A stretch of DNA of 64,000 bases from Teredinibacter turnerae T7901 (GTDB taxonomy: Bacteria > Pseudomonadota > Gammaproteobacteria > Pseudomonadales > Cellvibrionaceae), in assembly GCF_000023025.1 (NCBI RefSeq), contig NC_012997.1:356764-420763 (forward strand). The letters run 5' to 3'. Each line of letters starts with the position of its first letter. Within the stretch, counting starts at the first letter, position 1. The translations under genes and the position numbers were made by a program. A model generated the notes under the pieces. That model had not been told where the DNA came from. It did no database searches and worked only from the letters and a program-made list of their open reading frames with translations. Below, piece after piece: positions 16,881-26,663 of the stretch.

Positions 16881-17147
16881 CTACTTGGGCACGTATCCAT
16901 CTGCCTGATCGTAATCGGCACCGCTCAGAAATTTTTCCATTTGCTCAGTGAGGTACGCGCGGGCGGTAAGGTCCATTAAATTCAATTGTTTTTCGTTGAT
17001 TAACATGGTCTGGTGTTGCAGCCATTCCTGCCACGCCTGTTTGGACACGCTATTGAACAGTTCGGTGCCCTTGGCCCCCGGCAGCGGTGGTACCGCCAGG
17101 CCTTCCATTTCTTTATTGTATTTACGACAGTGTACTGTGCGAGTCAT
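16881..17147 (-). CDS. yggX: probable Fe(2+)-trafficking protein YggX
   Basis: An 88-residue cytoplasmic protein linked to Fe-S cluster protection under oxidative stress. It starts MTRTVHCRKYNKEMEGL with the conserved Cys7 and continues with PPLPGAKG, the WQEWLQHQTMLINE helix and the TARAYLTEQMEKFL segment, all standard for the family at standard length. Its ATG overlaps the mutY stop codon (ATGA), so translational coupling with the Fe-S enzyme MutY is likely. Confidence 0.95.
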   Translation of the reverse strand: MTRTVHCRKYNKEMEGLAVPPLPGAKGTELFNSVSKQAWQEWLQHQTMLINEKQLNLMDLTARAYLTEQMEKFLSGADYDQADGYVPK

Positions 17148-18202
17148 TGGGCCTCCAGGTTAAATTCGTCGAGTAGGGTCAGTAATTTTTTTACCGGTGC
17201 GGCCAATCCCAGTGCCGGTGGGCTTTTGAGGTTGTACCAGACGCGCGAGTCCGCTTCTGCGATGTTTTGCGGTCGCGGTAATAGATCTGCAACCACGGGC
17301 GCGATATCCAGGTGGTAGTGGCTGAATGTGTGGCGCATCACCGGCCAGCGCGTCAAATGCTGCACTCGCCCGAATTGGGCGGCGATATGGTTTTCACAAT
17401 CGCTGCCCGTCTCGATTTCGGGAAAGCTCCACAGCCCGCCCCAAATACCGGTCGGGGGTCTTTGTAACAATAACACCTGGCCCTGTGGGTTGCGCATAAT
17501 CAGCATCTGAACCGTTTTCACCGGCAGTATTTTTCGTGGTTTTTTGCCCGGAAAACTTTGCGGTTGGCCGGTCTTTTTCGCTTTGCAGCCGCGGCGCATC
17601 GGGCAGACCTCGCATTGGGGGTTCGCCCGTGTACACAAGGTCGCACCGAGATCCATGATTGCCTGGGTGTAGTCCCGGCAACGTTCCCGGGGCATGTGCT
17701 TTTCGGCGAATTGCCACAGGGTATCGTGGACAGAGGATTTACCGGGCCAGCCTTCTACTGCATGGTAGCGCGCAAGCACCCGTTTTACGTTACCGTCAAG
17801 AATGGCGCAGGGTTGCTCAAACGCAATACTGGCGATTGCAGCGGCGGTGGAGCGTCCAATTCCCGGTAGTTGTTCCAGCTCGGCCATATCTGATGGCATG
17901 TCGCCACCGTGTTGCGCCACAACTTGCTGGGCGCAGCGATGGAGATTGCGCGCTCGCGCGTAGTAGCCCAGGCCCGTCCAGAGGTGCAGTACCTCGTCGA
18001 GTGGCGCCTCAGCCAAACTGGCGAATCCGCTGAACTTCGCCACAAACCGCTCAAAATACGGGATGACAGTTTCCACCTGGGTCTGTTGCAACATTATTTC
18101 CGACAGCCATACTCGATAGGGTGTGATCGGATGTTGCCAGGGCAGGTTTTTGCGGCCGTGGTCGTCGAACCAGGCGAGTAATCTATCGGCAAAACTGGAC
18201 AT
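17144..18202 (-). CDS. mutY: A/G-specific adenine DNA glycosylase
   Basis: Removes adenine mispaired with 8-oxoguanine. The 352-residue protein shows the catalytic Glu in LSEIMLQQTQVET, the helix-hairpin-helix LEQLPGIGRSTAAAI, the catalytic Asp in ILDGNVKRVLARY, the 4Fe-4S cysteines in CTRANPQCEVCPMRRGC and a C-terminal Nudix-like domain (LLLQRPPTGIWGGLWSFPE) that reads 8-oxoG. The ATG at 18202 gives MSSFADRLLAWFDDHGR, as in homologues; a GTG at 18241 would add 13 unconserved residues. It forms an overlapping pair with yggX. Confidence 0.95.
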   Translation of the reverse strand: MSSFADRLLAWFDDHGRKNLPWQHPITPYRVWLSEIMLQQTQVETVIPYFERFVAKFSGFASLAEAPLDEVLHLWTGLGYYARARNLHRCAQQVVAQHGGDMPSDMAELEQLPGIGRSTAAAIASIAFEQPCAILDGNVKRVLARYHAVEGWPGKSSVHDTLWQFAEKHMPRERCRDYTQAIMDLGATLCTRANPQCEVCPMRRGCKAKKTGQPQSFPGKKPRKILPVKTVQMLIMRNPQGQVLLLQRPPTGIWGGLWSFPEIETGSDCENHIAAQFGRVQHLTRWPVMRHTFSHYHLDIAPVVADLLPRPQNIAEADSRVWYNLKSPPALGLAAPVKKLLTLLDEFNLEAQ

Positions 18203-18374
18203 AGTGTCTGAACATCGTTTACGGGCGCGCTGTTGTACCACAGCGCGAGCAAACTGTGTAGCGTACTAATTTCTGACTGCGCGCATTTTAATTTGTGAAA
18301 AGGCTGTCACAACGTTTCAGCGGGTGCGCCCTTTTCAGTAGAATAGCGAGCTTTAGATCTCGGGAGTCTCCCTT

Positions 18375-19466
18375 ATGCTCAAACAAACACCCCTGTTCGA
18401 TCTGCACCGTGACATGGGCGGAAAACTGGTGGATTTTGGCGGTTGGAATATGCCGGTTAACTATGGCTCACAGATAGAAGAGCATCACGCTGTGCGCAAC
18501 GGGGCTGGGATGTTCGATGTGTCGCATATGACAGTGGTGGATATACAGGGCACTGGTGCGCGGGATTTTTTGCGTTATTTATTGGCCAACGATGTTGATC
18601 GATTGAAACTGCCAGGCAAGGCATTGTATACCGGTATGTTGAATGAATCCGGTGGTGTCATCGACGATTTAATCGTGTATTTGATGGTTAACGGCTATCG
18701 TCTGGTGGTGAACTGCGCAACGCGAGAAAAAGATCTCGCGTGGATAAATTCGCAGGCGGAAGCTTACGATGTCACTGTTATCGAGCGTCCAGAGCTTGCA
18801 ATGATCGCAGTACAAGGCCCCTTGGCACGCGGAAAAGTGCACGATTTGATCGGCGCGGCTGTGCTGGAGGAGCTGAAGATATTTCAGGGCGTGCCGCTCA
18901 GCGGTGAGGGTTACGCCGATTGGTTTGTCGCGCGCACCGGGTACACCGGTGAAGACGGCTACGAAATCATTTTGCCCGCAGAGGCCGCTGTGCAGCTCTG
19001 GCAGGATCTTGCGCGTATTGGCGTTACGCCGTGCGGTTTGGGTGCGCGAGATACCCTGCGTCTTGAGGCGGGAATGAATTTATACGGCCACGAAATGGAC
19101 GACGATACCTCGCCGCTGGTGGCGAATATGGCCTGGACAGTGGCCTGGGAGCCTGCAGAGCGCAATTTTATCGGGCGTGAAGCGCTCACGGCGGAAAAAT
19201 CCGCGGGTATCAGTCACAAGCTGGTCGGCCTGGTGTATACCGGCAAGGGCGTGCTGCGAGCGGAGCAGGAGGTGACCGCGCCGGGTGTTGATGGCGTTGG
19301 GGTGATTACTAGCGGAACCTTTTCACCCACACTGGGCTATTCAATTGCGCTTGCGCGCGTCCCGGTGGGTTTTACCGACCAGGCAGTGGTGAACGTGCGC
19401 AATCGTCAGTTGGAAGTCAAAATCATCTCGCCGTGCTTCGTGCGCAGCGGTAATAAAGTGTTTTAG
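18375..19466 (+). CDS. gcvT: glycine cleavage system aminomethyltransferase (T protein)
   Basis: Transfers the methylene carbon from aminomethyl-lipoyl-GcvH to tetrahydrofolate and releases ammonia. The 363-residue sequence shows the N-terminal [18 protein letters not shown], the FDVSHM motif, the [11 protein letters not shown] folate-site region and [14 protein letters not shown]. It starts at ATG 18375 behind CGGGAGTC. GcvH follows after 41 bp, but no gcvP lies in the window, so the P protein must be encoded elsewhere. No glycine riboswitch was evident in the ~170-bp gap from mutY. Confidence 0.95.
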   Translation: MLKQTPLFDLHRDMGGKLVDFGGWNMPVNYGSQIEEHHAVRNGAGMFDVSHMTVVDIQGTGARDFLRYLLANDVDRLKLPGKALYTGMLNESGGVIDDLIVYLMVNGYRLVVNCATREKDLAWINSQAEAYDVTVIERPELAMIAVQGPLARGKVHDLIGAAVLEELKIFQGVPLSGEGYADWFVARTGYTGEDGYEIILPAEAAVQLWQDLARIGVTPCGLGARDTLRLEAGMNLYGHEMDDDTSPLVANMAWTVAWEPAERNFIGREALTAEKSAGISHKLVGLVYTGKGVLRAEQEVTAPGVDGVGVITSGTFSPTLGYSIALARVPVGFTDQAVVNVRNRQLEVKIISPCFVRSGNKVF

Positions 19467-19507
19467 AATACAGTCGAGTTAAAAATAAGTGACAGCAGGA
19501 AATCATC

Positions 19508-19900
19508 ATGAGTGAAATTCGCAGCGAGTTGAAATACCTCTCCAGCCACGAGTGGGCGAGGGTTGAGGAAGACGGCACCGTTACCATCGGTATTACTGAT
19601 CACGCACAGGAAGCCCTGGGTGATGTGGTATTTGTCGAAACACCTGAAGTGGGCTCGCAGGTGAGTGCGGGTGAGGAAGCTGGCGTGGTCGAATCCGTCA
19701 AAGCCGCATCAGACATCTACTCCCCAGTGACAGGCGAAGTAATTGCCGTAAACGAGTTACTGGAAGAAGCGCCTGAGACAGTAAACGAATCGCCTTATGA
19801 CGAGGGCTGGTTCTTCAAGGTTAAGCCAAGCGATGTGTCCGAGTTGGACGGTGCGATGGATTCTGAGGCCTATGTGAAGTCGGTCGAAGACGACAGTTAA
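19508..19900 (+). CDS. gcvH: glycine cleavage system H protein
   Basis: The lipoylated shuttle of the glycine cleavage complex, 130 residues. The lipoylation site is Lys65 in VESVKAASD, within the conserved [18 protein letters not shown] region. It starts with [16 protein letters not shown] behind AGGAAATCATC. A GC-rich terminator follows 23 bp after the stop, so gcvTH forms a closed two-gene unit. Confidence 0.95.
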   Translation: MSEIRSELKYLSSHEWARVEEDGTVTIGITDHAQEALGDVVFVETPEVGSQVSAGEEAGVVESVKAASDIYSPVTGEVIAVNELLEEAPETVNESPYDEGWFFKVKPSDVSELDGAMDSEAYVKSVEDDS

Positions 19901-19923
19901 CGCGTGCAAGAAACTGTTTTAAG

Positions 19924-19950
19924 AAACCCGGCCCTGGTGCCGGGTTTTTT
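19924..19950 (+). terminator. terminator of gcvTH
   Basis: A 9-bp stem AAACCCGGC / GCCGGGTTT (19924-19932 with 19939-19947) and a 6-nt loop, with six T from 19945. Confidence 0.9.
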
Positions 19951-20055
19951 ATGGGCGTATTTTTTTCCCGGCGCCACTGTGTAAATTCAGGTTAAGAACA
20001 TTTTGACCCCGCCTTTAGCTATGCATGGTTGAGCGGGGTGGTCCTGCAGTTCGCC

Positions 20056-20931
20056 TTAGTCGTAATATGTCAGCGAGCCCAGGCCCATTTCCTCGATCTG
20101 AAGTTTGAGGCTGGCAAATTCATATTCGGTTAGCCCTGTGTACATCCACACAATTTCCTGAATTCGTGCCCACTCGTAGTCTTCGTTCTGCTGGCCGAGA
20201 ATGCGGTAGTTTCCGCAAATGTGCTCTGCCATTTTAAGTACCGCAAGCAAGGTTTTTTTGCGTGCGCTGGCGGATTCTTCGGCAAAGGTTTTCATGATGC
20301 GGTGGTGTTCGTGGATCGCCTCACAAAGATAGTCGGGCAGGTTCCAGGACTTTGCCACGTAGTAGCCGACCACAGCGTGGTTGGTATTTATTAGCCGGTT
20401 TTCCACTTCCACAATGCGCTCGCCCGCATCAGCGTAGGCTGCGATCATGACCTGGTTGTAGTTGGCAAAGCGGGACATCAACAGCGGCACGCCACAATTG
20501 TGAAACAGCCCCAGGGTGTAGGCTTCCTCAGGGTTGGGCACGCCAATCTGCTTGGCGATCACAGAGGAGGTGATTGCGATGTCCATCGCCGTATCCCAGA
20601 AACGCCCAAGGGCAATAATGTCATCGTCGGATAGCGCGCCCTTGATTGACAGCGCGTTTACCAGATTCACGACACTGTTGACGCCAAGTAAATTGACCGC
20701 CTGATCTATCGATGTGATGGTATTGGAGTGTTTATAAAATGGCGAGTTTACGGTTTTCAAAATGCTGCCAGAGAGGCCGACATCCTGGCAAATAAGCCGC
20801 GCGATTTCCTGGATGCTCCAGTCCGGCTTTAATTGTTCCATTTGTAAATCGACCAAAACCTGCGGCTGAGGTGGTATAGCAATACCCTGAAGAACCTTCT
20901 GTATTTGCTCCGGGGTAAGTTCCGTACTCAT
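20056..20931 (-). CDS. HDOD domain signalling protein
   Basis: A 291-residue single-domain HDOD protein, related to HD phosphohydrolases but usually lacking their catalytic metal site. Such proteins act in signal transduction, often with c-di-GMP or the cell cycle. The domain spans about residues 15-215, with IPPQPQVLVDLQ, GLSGSILKTVNSPFY, SIDQAVNLLGVNSVVNLV and TLGLFHNCGVPLL. The C-terminal ~75 residues are helical without a recognised domain. It is the last gene of a minus-strand run HAD-imelysin-HDOD. Partner and output are unknown. Confidence 0.85.
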   Translation of the reverse strand: MSTELTPEQIQKVLQGIAIPPQPQVLVDLQMEQLKPDWSIQEIARLICQDVGLSGSILKTVNSPFYKHSNTITSIDQAVNLLGVNSVVNLVNALSIKGALSDDDIIALGRFWDTAMDIAITSSVIAKQIGVPNPEEAYTLGLFHNCGVPLLMSRFANYNQVMIAAYADAGERIVEVENRLINTNHAVVGYYVAKSWNLPDYLCEAIHEHHRIMKTFAEESASARKKTLLAVLKMAEHICGNYRILGQQNEDYEWARIQEIVWMYTGLTEYEFASLKLQIEEMGLGSLTYYD

Positions 20932-21020
20932 TGGCGATGACTGATCCGAGGTCTGATGATCTCTTTAGTTTAGTCGCTTTTGGCACCCGCTGAGCAAAAG
21001 TTGCCCCGTATGCCTGTGCT

Positions 21021-22139
21021 TCAGCCATCTTGTTCCTGCAGTGATGGCAGTGTCGCGCTGGCGTCTGAATTGGCGCAAGTGCGGAACAGTTGATATATAT
21101 CGCTCCAGGCTTCAACTGTTGTGGCGTTCCTGAGCTGGGTGGCGACGTTGTCGAAGCAGGCGCGGGCGTCGATGGGCTCTGGGTCAACGAGCCAGGCGCT
21201 GGCAATTTTTAATGAGCTGACCGCTTGTGCGAGCGCGGAGGGCGACAGCGGTTTGCCGTCGATTGGTTCAGCAGGCTGTGCATTGGGGGTCGCTCGGGCA
21301 ATTTCCAGCAGCAGATGTGTGGTGGTACGCTCAAGGTTGCTAAGCATTGCGACCTGTTGCGCATCATTCGACATGCGCTGCCAATGACTGCGAATGCTGT
21401 TCTTACTGTCGTCATTCCACAGGGTTTGCAATGCGGTCAAATGCGCAACCAGCAGGTCCGTTTGCAGGTTGAGTAATTCGCGGCGCCGGTTGGCGGGCAA
21501 CTCGATGGCCTGCTGGAAGCCCTGCTCCCGCTGGGCAGATGTCAGGGTTGTTGCGGGCTGATAGTCGCTGCTTGGTCGCGTGTTCTGTTCGCCAAACAGC
21601 ATAAACTCAATGGCGTAGATGCCCAGCGCCGCCGCTTCCGCGTCCATCATACCGTGTTGCTCTTCGAGGCTCTCAGCAGAAAGAGGCACGCTGATATCGT
21701 GCACGAGGCCAGCGTAAGGGTAGGGCCCAACGTAGTCCAGGTATCCCGGTTGGATCGGGCGCGCGCCTATGTTGAATAGCAGTGGCGACAGGGGGGCGTA
21801 AACGTCCGTCAGTGTGACTGGCCATTGGGAGTAAAAAAAGAAGCTCTGCCAGGCAGATTCCGTATGAATCCATTGCTCCTGCGCTGCGGCCAGCGAATCG
21901 CCGCTGGGGTTGGCGAGGAAGGCGCGTATCAGTGCCTGTAGTTTTTGCGCAGCGTTGAGTGAGGACGCTAGCGCATGGCTCCCTGTGTCCCAGTAAGTTT
22001 TGTTTTGCTCCGACATGTCAACACCGGTTGCCTGTGGTGTCGGCGTCGCTTGTTCAGCAGGTTCGTTCGATTTTTGTTGGCAGGCGCTCAACCAGCAGCA
22101 CAAACTGAGACAGCAGGCGGACAAGATTCGGGTATCCAT
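21021..22139 (-). CDS. imelysin-family lipoprotein lacking the motif histidine
   Basis: A predicted periplasmic lipoprotein of 372 residues (lipobox LSAC near residue 20) in the imelysin/M75 fold family; relatives act in iron uptake or heme handling. Family features are WIHTESAWQSFFFY, the GARPIQPGYLDYV region and the second repeat near ERTTTHLLLEIAR. The signature GxHxxE reads GIYAIE, so Tyr replaces the His normally involved in metal binding. The ATG at 22139 (MDTRILSACCLSL) has GAGGTTAAG upstream and is preferred over the frame opening at 22334, which would run into the HAD gene. It lies 31 bp from that gene. Confidence 0.78.
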   Translation of the reverse strand: MDTRILSACCLSLCCWLSACQQKSNEPAEQATPTPQATGVDMSEQNKTYWDTGSHALASSLNAAQKLQALIRAFLANPSGDSLAAAQEQWIHTESAWQSFFFYSQWPVTLTDVYAPLSPLLFNIGARPIQPGYLDYVGPYPYAGLVHDISVPLSAESLEEQHGMMDAEAAALGIYAIEFMLFGEQNTRPSSDYQPATTLTSAQREQGFQQAIELPANRRRELLNLQTDLLVAHLTALQTLWNDDSKNSIRSHWQRMSNDAQQVAMLSNLERTTTHLLLEIARATPNAQPAEPIDGKPLSPSALAQAVSSLKIASAWLVDPEPIDARACFDNVATQLRNATTVEAWSDIYQLFRTCANSDASATLPSLQEQDG

Positions 22140-22170
22140 ACTTAACCTCAATGTGGGGTTCGTGCGCGGC

Positions 22171-22881
22171 TCAGCGCAAAGATAAAATTGGCCATTGGTG
22201 CTGTTCGGCGAAGGCACGGAGGCGTTCGTCCGGGTCGACGGCAACCGGCTGATCGACAACTTGGAGCAAGGGCAAGTCGTTGGCAGAATCGCTGTAAAAA
22301 TAACTGTTGGCCAGCGTTTCCCCGGTTTCGGCAAGCCAATTTTTCAAACGCGCTACTTTACCTTGCTGAAAACAGGGAATACCGCTCGGCTCGCCGGTGT
22401 AGCGGTTGTCCACAATTTCCGCATCGCTTGCCAGCAGATCGTCTATTCCGAGAGCGGCAACAATGGGTGCGGTGATAAACCGGTTAGTGGCTGTGATAAC
22501 CAGCAGCCGGTGCCCTTGCTGGCGGTGGCTTGCAATGAGCGCTTCGGCCTTGGGCAGCCACAGCGGGCGTATACAGGCAGCAAAAAAGCGCTGGTGCAAC
22601 TCGTCCAGCTCAGTCATGTTGTACTGTTTTAGGGGCGCAAGCGCAAATCGCAGATAGGCGTGAATATCCAGAGTGCCGCGCTTGTAGTCCTCGTAGAATC
22701 GGTCGTTGGTGCGGCTGTGTGTGTCGGCATCGACGATTTTTTCAGCTACCAGAAATTCGCCCCAGGCATGGTCGCTGTCGCCGCCAATCAGGGTATTGTC
22801 GAGGTCAAATATTGCTAAACTCAAGAGATGGGTATCCAAAAGGCGGAGGGGGTGGATGGCTGTGCGAGGGCAATCTGCCAT
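22171..22881 (-). CDS. HAD-superfamily (SerB-like, IB subfamily) hydrolase
   Basis: A phosphatase-fold protein with motif I FDLDNTLIGGDSDHAWGEFL, motif II around LLVITATNRF, a Lys in QQGKVARL and motif III YSDSANDLPLL, all expected for HAD subfamily IB. In pseudomonads a very similar gene also sits divergently beside rppH. The frame begins at ATG 22881, but homologues usually begin at the strand leading into FDLDNTL; a TTG about 20 codons in is an alternative start and the choice is unsettled. Substrate unknown. Confidence 0.82.
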   Translation of the reverse strand: MADCPRTAIHPLRLLDTHLLSLAIFDLDNTLIGGDSDHAWGEFLVAEKIVDADTHSRTNDRFYEDYKRGTLDIHAYLRFALAPLKQYNMTELDELHQRFFAACIRPLWLPKAEALIASHRQQGHRLLVITATNRFITAPIVAALGIDDLLASDAEIVDNRYTGEPSGIPCFQQGKVARLKNWLAETGETLANSYFYSDSANDLPLLQVVDQPVAVDPDERLRAFAEQHQWPILSLR

Positions 22882-22949
22882 GAGTGTTCACAACCCCGGG
22901 TTTGTGAAACAATAGGGATTATAACAACTATTTAATTGCGAGGTTATCT

Positions 22950-23465
22950 GTGATCGACACCGACGGATTCCGCCCCAACGTGGGAATTATTCTGGCTGAC
23001 GGCAGCGGCCGGGTGCTGTGGGCGCGTCGCGTTGGCGGACAGGATGCCTGGCAATTTCCACAGGGTGGGATCAAAGAATCCGAGTCGGCAGAGCAGGCCC
23101 TCTATCGAGAGTTACAGGAAGAGGTGGGTCTTAAGGCCGAGGATGTTGAAATCCTCGCGGTCACTCAGGGGTGGTTGCGTTATCGTCTGCCGCAGAAGCT
23201 GGTTCGGCAAAAAGAGCCGCGATGTGTTGGTCAAAAACAAAAATGGTTTTTGTTAAAAATGCTGGCTGAAGATTCCGCTGTCGACCTGATCGGCGGCGGC
23301 CCGCCGGAGTTTGATGAGTGGCGCTGGGTGAGCTATTGGTATCCGCTGTCCAAAGTGGTTTCGTTTAAACGAGAAGTCTACCGCCGTGCGCTCAAGGAAC
23401 TGGTAGCGCCGCACAACAGCCTGCTGAGCGGTTTGCCGCTGGTAGATGGGGAGTCGCTATGCTGA
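22950..23465 (+). CDS. rppH: RNA pyrophosphohydrolase
   Basis: Removes pyrophosphate from 5'-triphosphate mRNA ends, triggering RNase E decay. It has the Nudix box [11 protein letters not shown]...RELQEEVGL at residues ~38-60, the N-terminal [10 protein letters not shown] and the [18 protein letters not shown] stretch, all characteristic of RppH/YgdP. It starts with GTG at 22950, 7 bp after GAGG. The 171-residue frame overlaps the ptsP start by 7 bp, so translation is probably coupled. Confidence 0.95.
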   Translation: MIDTDGFRPNVGIILADGSGRVLWARRVGGQDAWQFPQGGIKESESAEQALYRELQEEVGLKAEDVEILAVTQGWLRYRLPQKLVRQKEPRCVGQKQKWFLLKMLAEDSAVDLIGGGPPEFDEWRWVSYWYPLSKVVSFKREVYRRALKELVAPHNSLLSGLPLVDGESLC

Positions 23466-25720
23466 ATTCGTTGCGCAGTATTGTCCAGGAGGTCAACGCC
23501 GCTGCGGATCTGAATTCAGTGTTGGAAATCATTGTTACCCGGGTTAAGCAGGCGATGAAAACCGAAGTTTGTTCGGTTTATCTGCGCGACAACGAGCGTC
23601 AGTTCGTGTTGATGGCGACGGAAGGTCTGCACAAGAGTGCGGTGCGCCGGGTAAAGCTTTCTGAGAAAGAGGGTTTGGTGGGGCATGTCGCATCCCGCGA
23701 AGAACCGCTCAACCTCGACGATGCGGAGAGTCATCCGCGCTACCAGTATTTTCCTGAAACCGGTGAAGAGCGCTTCAGCTCCTTTCTCGGTGTGCCCATT
23801 ATTCATCACCGCCAGATTCTCGGCGTACTGGTGATCCAGCAGCGCGAAAAACGCAAGTTCGATGAAGGTGAGGAAGCATTTCTGGTCACTATGTCGGCAC
23901 AGCTTGCTGCGGTAATTGCCCATGCGGAAGCCACCGGCGCTTTGCGCGGGATGGGTAAAAAAACCGAGGTGCGCTTCAACGGCGTACCGGGGGCGTCCGG
24001 CGTCGCGATCGGCGTCTGCGTGGTGGCTTCGCCAGTTGCCGATCTCAATTCGGTGCCATGTCAAACCTGTGAGTCCGTCGATGCTGAGCTGGAGTTTTTT
24101 CAGCAGGGGCTGTCACTGGTGCGCGCCGATGTGCGGCGTCTGGCCAGCGAATTGGAAAGTCGCTTAAACCGGGAAGAACGGGTGTTGTTTGACGCCTATA
24201 TCGGCATGTTGGAAGACACTTCGCTGGCCCAGGAAGTTACCGAAAAGATATCCCAGGGCTTTGCTGCGCCCTACGCCTGGAGCTCGGTTATTCTCGAGCA
24301 CGTAAAAACGTTTTCAAGCATGCACGATCCCTATTTGCGCGAGCGCGCCTCGGATGTGCGGGATCTCGGCTGCCGGGTGCTTGCCTGTTTGCAGGAGTCG
24401 TCGCGCAAAGAGCGGGTCTATCCGGATAATACCATCCTTGTCGGGGAAGATCTGTCTGCATCTGTGCTGGCGGAAGTGCCGCCAGGCAAGCTTGCGGGGA
24501 TTGTATCGACGCGCGGCTCCAGTAACTCACATATCGCGATCCTTGCGCGTTCTATCGGGATTCCCACAGTGATGGGCGCGGTGGATCTCCCGTTTACTCA
24601 TCTGGACGGGCGCGAGCTGATCGTCGATGGCTATCGCGGCTCTGTGTACAGCGACCCTAGCGATGGCCTGCGCGCCCAGTATCAGGTTATTGTAGATGAG
24701 GACGTGCAACTGGTTGCAGGCCTCGAAGCGCTCAAAGATCTGCCCTGCGAAACCGTGGATCACCATCGGGTGGCTCTGTGGGTCAACACTGGTTTGATGG
24801 CCGATGCAATGATTTCCCTGGAGCGGGGCGCCGAAGGGGTAGGCCTCTACCGCACCGAAATACCGTTTATGTTGCGCGACCGTTTTCCCAGCGAGGAAGA
24901 GCAGCGGCAAACCTACCGCGATCAACTACAGGCATTTGCGCCGCATACGGTCACTATGCGCACGCTCGATGTGGGTGGCGATAAATCCCTGCCGTATTTC
25001 CCCATCGAAGAGGAAAACCCGTTTCTGGGCTGGCGCGGCATTCGCGTAACGCTGGATCACCCGGAAATATTTTTGGTGCAGATTCGCGCGATGCTCAAAG
25101 CCAGTGAGGGTTTGAACAACCTGCGCATCATGGTGCCGATGGTGAGCAACGTCGCCGAACTGGAAATCGCGCAAATGCTGCTTTATCGCGCTTACGACGA
25201 GTTGCTGGAGGAGGGGTTTCAAATCGAAATGCCGCCGTTTGGGGTTATGATCGAAGTTCCCGGCGCGGTATACCAGGCGAAAGATTTTGCCGCACGCGTC
25301 GATTTTCTCTCCGTAGGTTCTAACGATCTAACACAGTATTTGCTTGCGGTGGATCGCAATAATCCGCGCGTCGCCGATTTGTATCACTCATTACACCCCG
25401 CGGTGTTGCGGGCTTTGCGAGCGATCGTAGTGGACTCCCACAGTCAGGGGGTGCCGGTGAGTATCTGTGGTGAGCTGGCTGGCGATCCGGCGGCCGCGCT
25501 CCTGCTAATGGCAATGGGATACGATGTGCTGTCCATGAGTGCCACCAATTTGCTCAAGGTAAAATCGGTGGTGCGCAGTGTGACTCTGGAGCAGGCGGAG
25601 CGCTTATTGAGCGAAGTGATGCGGCTGCCGGATACCGAGTCTATCAACCGGGTTATCGACGCAACCTTCCGCAATACCGGTCTTACCCGTATTGTTCGCC
25701 CGCTTGGGGATGACACCTGA
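23459..25720 (+). CDS. ptsP: PEP-protein phosphotransferase of the nitrogen PTS (EI-Ntr)
   Basis: First enzyme of the regulatory nitrogen-related PTS. An N-terminal GAF domain (about 18-165) senses a small ligand (glutamine or 2-oxoglutarate in relatives). The PEP-utiliser domain follows, with active-site His358 in [14 protein letters not shown], and then the PEP-binding barrel with [23 protein letters not shown] and [17 protein letters not shown]. At 753 residues it is full length. Coupled to rppH by overlap, as in enterics and pseudomonads. The rest of the Ntr chain (ptsO, ptsN) is not in the window. Confidence 0.95.
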   Translation: MLNSLRSIVQEVNAAADLNSVLEIIVTRVKQAMKTEVCSVYLRDNERQFVLMATEGLHKSAVRRVKLSEKEGLVGHVASREEPLNLDDAESHPRYQYFPETGEERFSSFLGVPIIHHRQILGVLVIQQREKRKFDEGEEAFLVTMSAQLAAVIAHAEATGALRGMGKKTEVRFNGVPGASGVAIGVCVVASPVADLNSVPCQTCESVDAELEFFQQGLSLVRADVRRLASELESRLNREERVLFDAYIGMLEDTSLAQEVTEKISQGFAAPYAWSSVILEHVKTFSSMHDPYLRERASDVRDLGCRVLACLQESSRKERVYPDNTILVGEDLSASVLAEVPPGKLAGIVSTRGSSNSHIAILARSIGIPTVMGAVDLPFTHLDGRELIVDGYRGSVYSDPSDGLRAQYQVIVDEDVQLVAGLEALKDLPCETVDHHRVALWVNTGLMADAMISLERGAEGVGLYRTEIPFMLRDRFPSEEEQRQTYRDQLQAFAPHTVTMRTLDVGGDKSLPYFPIEEENPFLGWRGIRVTLDHPEIFLVQIRAMLKASEGLNNLRIMVPMVSNVAELEIAQMLLYRAYDELLEEGFQIEMPPFGVMIEVPGAVYQAKDFAARVDFLSVGSNDLTQYLLAVDRNNPRVADLYHSLHPAVLRALRAIVVDSHSQGVPVSICGELAGDPAAALLLMAMGYDVLSMSATNLLKVKSVVRSVTLEQAERLLSEVMRLPDTESINRVIDATFRNTGLTRIVRPLGDDT

Positions 25721-25799
25721 GATTACGCTTTTTACAACACATCGTCATCTGCCTCTGATATGATCGGCCCTCGAAAAATTCTCCTCCCGCGGATGAGGC

Positions 25800-26660
25800 A
25801 TGCTTAAGTACCCGGAAATCGATCCCGTCGCACTCTCTCTCGGCTCCGTTACCGTCTTCGGAAAAACCATCAACCTGCCGGATATTCACTGGTACGGTTT
25901 GATGTATTTGTTCGGCTTTATTCTGTGCTGGGCGGTCGGTACCTATCGTGCAGGTAAGCCGCACAATGTCGTGCATAAGTCGTGGCTCGAAGATCTGGTG
26001 TTTTACGTGGCCATGGGGGTGGTACTTGGTGGCCGTTGTGGCTATGTGTTCTTCTACAATTTTGGCGCCTTTCTGGATGACCCACTGTGGCTGTTCCGGG
26101 TTTGGGAAGGCGGAATGTCATTTCATGGCGGGTTGCTTGGTGTGATCCTGGCGATGATGCTCTACGCGCGAAAAATGCAGGTCCGATTTCTCGATCTTAT
26201 GGACTTTGTCGCGCCGCTTGTGCCTATTGGGCTAGGCTTAGGGCGGATCGGTAATTTCATCGGGCAAGAACTCTGGGGCCGCGTGACGACCTTGCCGATT
26301 GGCATGGTGTTTCCGAAAGACCCGGGAGTGGCCCGCCATCCATCGCAGCTGTATCAGGCAGCCCTCGAAGGCTTGGTGTTGTTCGCAGTGCTGTTTTGGT
26401 TTTCATCCAAGCCGCGACCGCGCGCTGCGGTGGCGTCACTGTTTTTGATTTTGTACGGCTGTTTCCGCTTTGCTGTGGAGTTTGTGCGCGAACCGGACGC
26501 TCATATCGGATTTGATATGTTCGGCTGGCTGACGCGTGGACAAGAGCTGAGTTTGCCGATGATTATTATCGGTGCGCTGATTTTCTTCTATGCTTACAGG
26601 CACCCCGCGTATGCGGAAAAAGCGCCTGATCCGCGCGCGAACGGCTCTAAAAAAGGTTAA
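25800..26660 (+). CDS. lgt: prolipoprotein diacylglyceryl transferase
   Basis: Adds diacylglycerol to the lipobox Cys of prelipoproteins in the inner membrane. The 286-residue polytopic protein carries the signature GRIGNFIGQELWGR, the SFHGGLLGV region with its essential His and the RHPSQLYQAALEG motif. It starts at ATG 25800, 79 bp after ptsP. thyA follows after 3 bp, a lgt-thyA-folA string common in gammaproteobacteria. Confidence 0.95.
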   Translation: MLKYPEIDPVALSLGSVTVFGKTINLPDIHWYGLMYLFGFILCWAVGTYRAGKPHNVVHKSWLEDLVFYVAMGVVLGGRCGYVFFYNFGAFLDDPLWLFRVWEGGMSFHGGLLGVILAMMLYARKMQVRFLDLMDFVAPLVPIGLGLGRIGNFIGQELWGRVTTLPIGMVFPKDPGVARHPSQLYQAALEGLVLFAVLFWFSSKPRPRAAVASLFLILYGCFRFAVEFVREPDAHIGFDMFGWLTRGQELSLPMIIIGALIFFYAYRHPAYAEKAPDPRANGSKKG

Positions 26661-26663
26661 GGT

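Noticed and set aside
18203-18374. Glycine riboswitch upstream of gcvT
   Set aside because: No conserved glycine aptamer core could be found in the 170-bp gap.
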